Made by a program: the position numbers and the translations under genes. Source: Ptychodera flava (Eukaryota > Hemichordata > Enteropneusta > Ptychoderidae). Taken from it: a stretch of DNA of 64,000 bases. The stretch's first letter is position 1, and every line of letters begins with the position of its first letter. Below are positions 61,146 through 64,000 of the stretch, piece after piece. The notes beneath the pieces are model-generated. The model ran no database searches. It was not told where the DNA came from and was given only the letters and a program-made list of their open reading frames with translations. Location of the stretch: assembly GCF_041260155.1 (NCBI RefSeq), contig NW_027248372.1, positions 446,501 to 510,500 on the forward strand, in the 5' to 3' direction.

Positions 61146-61463
61146 CAAATGAGGAGAGACTTGTTTCTGGTACTCGACATTTGCCAAGTCTTCTTTTTGT
61201 CTCGTTTGTTTTCTTTTCTAAATTTTTCCTTGAGAGTGTCACCACAATAGACATTGCACTTTTCCATAGACTTCCCAAATCCTTCCCCCTGCTGTGCTCT
61301 AAGCAATCAAATTCTCCTGAATCGAAAGTGATTGTCATTGTTTCTCAATGATCGGTCAAGTAGGCCCATCATGATATAATGCTGAGCAGCAAAATACATC
61401 ATTTTTCAGAGCAGAACAATGAAATTTATATAATGTACAGAGCAAAGGTGCTGCGAAAAGAGG

Positions 61464-61650
61464 TTAAAAGTGTACAGTCACATGCAATCTAAATATGCCT
61501 ATATATGGTCAAAGGAGCGTTCCTTGGTATTCAAAATACCCATGTGAGGGCGCTGTTTTTAAAAAGCGGCCACCTGCTTAAAATCTGTGATTGGTTAGAT
61601 TTTCTCTTTCCATGGTAACTGTGGCAAACTTGGAACAGGTGACAGTATAC
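61464..61650. mobile_element. MITE family A, copy 3
   Basis: Left TTAA at 61,464, with GTGTACAGTCACATG and internal GCGGCCACCTGCTTAAAA. The right end stops at GACAGTATAC with its TTAA lost. Confidence 0.75.
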
Positions 61651-64000
61651 AGCTTCTGTCCGTTGTTATGTAGGTCATTCTCCCCTACCCATGGACCAGA
61701 GTTTAGTTGGCCTAGAACATTCTGAAGTTCATATGTTTAAGGTCATTCTCCTCCATGACCTTGAGTTAAATAAGTTCAGTTTAGAACTTTCTAGAAGGTA
61801 ATGTTTACTATGTGAAGATATTTTTAGAACAGTAAATAGCATATCAATAGAAATTCTAGATTGTTCTGATATCTCATCGATGGAATCATTTAGTATAAAT
61901 ACAGGATGGTACAGATTTTCAGGCAGACTTTTGGCATCTTCAGTGGTTACTTCAAAGTCTATTTTGGAATTTCGCACTCATGCTGGATTCATTCTGTGAA
62001 CTTTGCACAGACCCGCCTCAAGCCTGCAAGCCAAAGGACTTCCACACCAATCAGTGTGCCTTCTACATTCAATTCTCGGAGACTGGGAGTTTTTGTGCCA
62101 TCCCAGCTGAGATTGTTTGTACTTTTCTTAATTTACTCGTCAGTTTTAATAAATTCATTTGAAATAAAATCGCTGACTTCACAGTTATTTCTGTCGTAAC
62201 ACTGTGAATTTCATGAAGGTGGGGGTGGGGGGATCCTGTGTTAGTTGTTTCAACATACTTTGACTCAATGTTTTGGCCTCCCTGAAATAACAAAATGCTG
62301 AAGTATATGTAGTTATTTTATATAATTTGAAAAAAATATCCACATCAGAAAGTAGAAGCCATGATTCTGAGGAGCAATTTTCTCTTGTTCTCATTTTTGA
62401 ACTCTAGTCACACTTACAGATTTAATTATATATTTGTATCTCTATGTGGAAAGATGGTTTCACAATCTCATCTTTTGGAAACATGGCAAACAATGTGATA
62501 TGACAAAAATTTGAGACACACACAATTGAGAACAAAATGACTTTATTATAGCTCTGTCTCACATTTGCTAGAAACCATGTACACCGTAAATCCTGCAAAG
62601 TCTGAAAGCAGATGGCGCGCACCACCATAACTAGATAGCTGCAGTAAATATGAAAATGATAACTAGATTAGATCTAGAAATTAAGAAATACGTGACATTT
62701 GCCAGAATGACAATTTTCACCTGTTCAGTACAAATTCAATTAAATATCCTCCCCTTGGCTTGATCACCCCAACCCCCTTCTCTTTCTCTCTCTCTCTCAT
62801 AAATATGTAACTTGAACAATCTGTTGCAAACATAGGTGGACTGAACCATTTATGCTCTGGTCTGAGCAAAATAAGTGGGTGAAAGAGTGGAAGATTCCAC
62901 TCATGGTCGACATGACAGGATGTGTCCACATTGTATGATGCACTACAATACACATGATTTTGTAAACAGTCCCATCGCAGCAAAGCCGACCACCGGAGAA
63001 CAAAGTGTTTCACTGTAGCAAATAGGGGGCTACTGGTTCTGCCCAATATGGGTTGTTACCCTGCCAGCTATCACAGAGGCCTATCATGATCAAAGACACT
63101 ACCAGCTGCCTATAATTGCACAGACACAACAAAGTTTACAGTGGTTGTAAAAAACTGCAATGACACTCACTCATTTTAGGACACAAATTCTGTATGACAG
63201 AAGTTGGAACACACTGCAAATAAGCTGGCTGAAAGGTAAAACACAACTTGAAATTTAAAAAAAGAAGTCTCCAAAACACGGCATGACACCTGTTAGTGTG
63301 ACATCATGACATAAAGATTACCACAAATTCTTATTTTCAGAGGTGAGCATTAGTTGGTAACCACATAATAGTTTTAAATCTTTAATACTTTAGTCTGGCA
63401 GCGTGTCTACTTTTCTGAAATACTTCAAGATTATTTTTCCCATTTATTAAGATTCCATAGTTGTCTGACACTAATCTCAATTTCATCTCTTGTCAATATC
63501 ATGAATTTTGATGATAGGTACAACTTCAGGTTTCTGAGAATTTGTGCTTCTTTATTTGGGGATGACCAGCTTTCTTGGTCTAACTACTGAGTATAACATA
63601 TTTCTCGGTAACTAGATATTGAACATGTATTGACAGTTCTGAAAAGAGCCATGAAAGGAAAGATGGCTATGTGTTGCACTGTTGAGGGCAATGACTAGAC
63701 TGCAGCACATATAATGAAAACACTGTTACACAAAATGCCCACATTGAAATGCATCACAGCATCTGGAGTCTCCTTTCATGATACTGGAAAACATTATATA
63801 CACTTTCATGACGGATGAAAAGACTAGAAAACACTGCACAGAAATAAAATGACAAAATGTTCATATATTTGCAGATCCATCCAAAAAAAATGATGGTTTT
63901 GATTTTCCGTGAGACTATGACCTACAGCTTGAGAAACCATCAGGTTAAAGATTACATAAAAAATAAACCACTGACTGAAACACAGTACACAAGTTTGGCT
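61651..64000. other. Right-end region without a recognised gene; possible 3' UTR of an off-window minus-strand gene
   Basis: 61.65-62.5 kb shows nothing identifiable. At 62,542-62,547 there is AATAAA on the minus strand followed by TTCTCAATTGTGTGTGTC, a plausible GU-rich downstream element. The sequence rightward to 64,000 is A/T-rich and lacks long frames, as expected for a long 3' UTR. Confidence 0.3.

Overview
This is eukaryotic, animal-type DNA. It holds intron-rich genes with GT/AG splice sites, AATAAA signals, non-LTR retrotransposon fragments, many miniature inverted-repeat elements and long microsatellites. The gene set (an invertebrate pappalysin, an ASB-type ankyrin/SOCS-box protein, DUF6589-like and L1/Tx1-like repeat debris) suits a marine invertebrate deuterostome such as a hemichordate or a cephalochordate. 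That placement is inference; the window contains no lineage marker that settles it.

Layout. Bases 1-5.7 kb are a retrotransposon graveyard: two L1/Tx1-like LINE copies with CCHC zinc-knuckle ORF1 and the start of an endonuclease ORF2, plus a DUF6589-like fragment. Bases 5.7-11.8 kb show no convincing gene, only foldback elements, a SINE-like segment and microsatellites. Bases 11,847-36,469 on the minus strand hold one complete pappalysin (PAPP-A family) gene, which I could resolve into 17 coding exons with consistent splice phases, 1,574 codons before the stop. Its introns carry a degenerate duplicate of exon 8, a possible plus-strand nested first exon with its own promoter-like motifs, and a 3.4 kb non-autonomous DNA transposon. 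Bases 36.6-52.2 kb are intergenic and full of microsatellites and small inverted-repeat elements.

Bases 52,359-58,647 on the minus strand hold a seven-exon gene for a 376-residue type I membrane protein: signal peptide, one thrombospondin type 1 domain, one transmembrane helix, and a cytoplasmic tail with polyproline, one ITIM-like tyrosine motif and four YxxP motifs. I do not recognise this as a named family, and it is the best candidate here for an undescribed receptor. Head to head with it, 502 bp away start codon to start codon, is a single-exon ASB-like gene (59,150-60,550, plus strand) with ankyrin repeats and a SOCS box. The last 3.4 kb has two TTAA-associated miniature elements and, from about 62.5 kb rightward, what may be the 3' UTR of a minus-strand gene lying outside the window.

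How the genes relate: the pappalysin would be a secreted metalloprotease, by family knowledge acting on IGF-binding proteins. The TSP1 receptor would carry phosphotyrosine docking sites. The ASB protein would be a Cullin5 ubiquitin-ligase substrate adaptor. The shared promoter region of the last two is seen directly; any functional link is inference.
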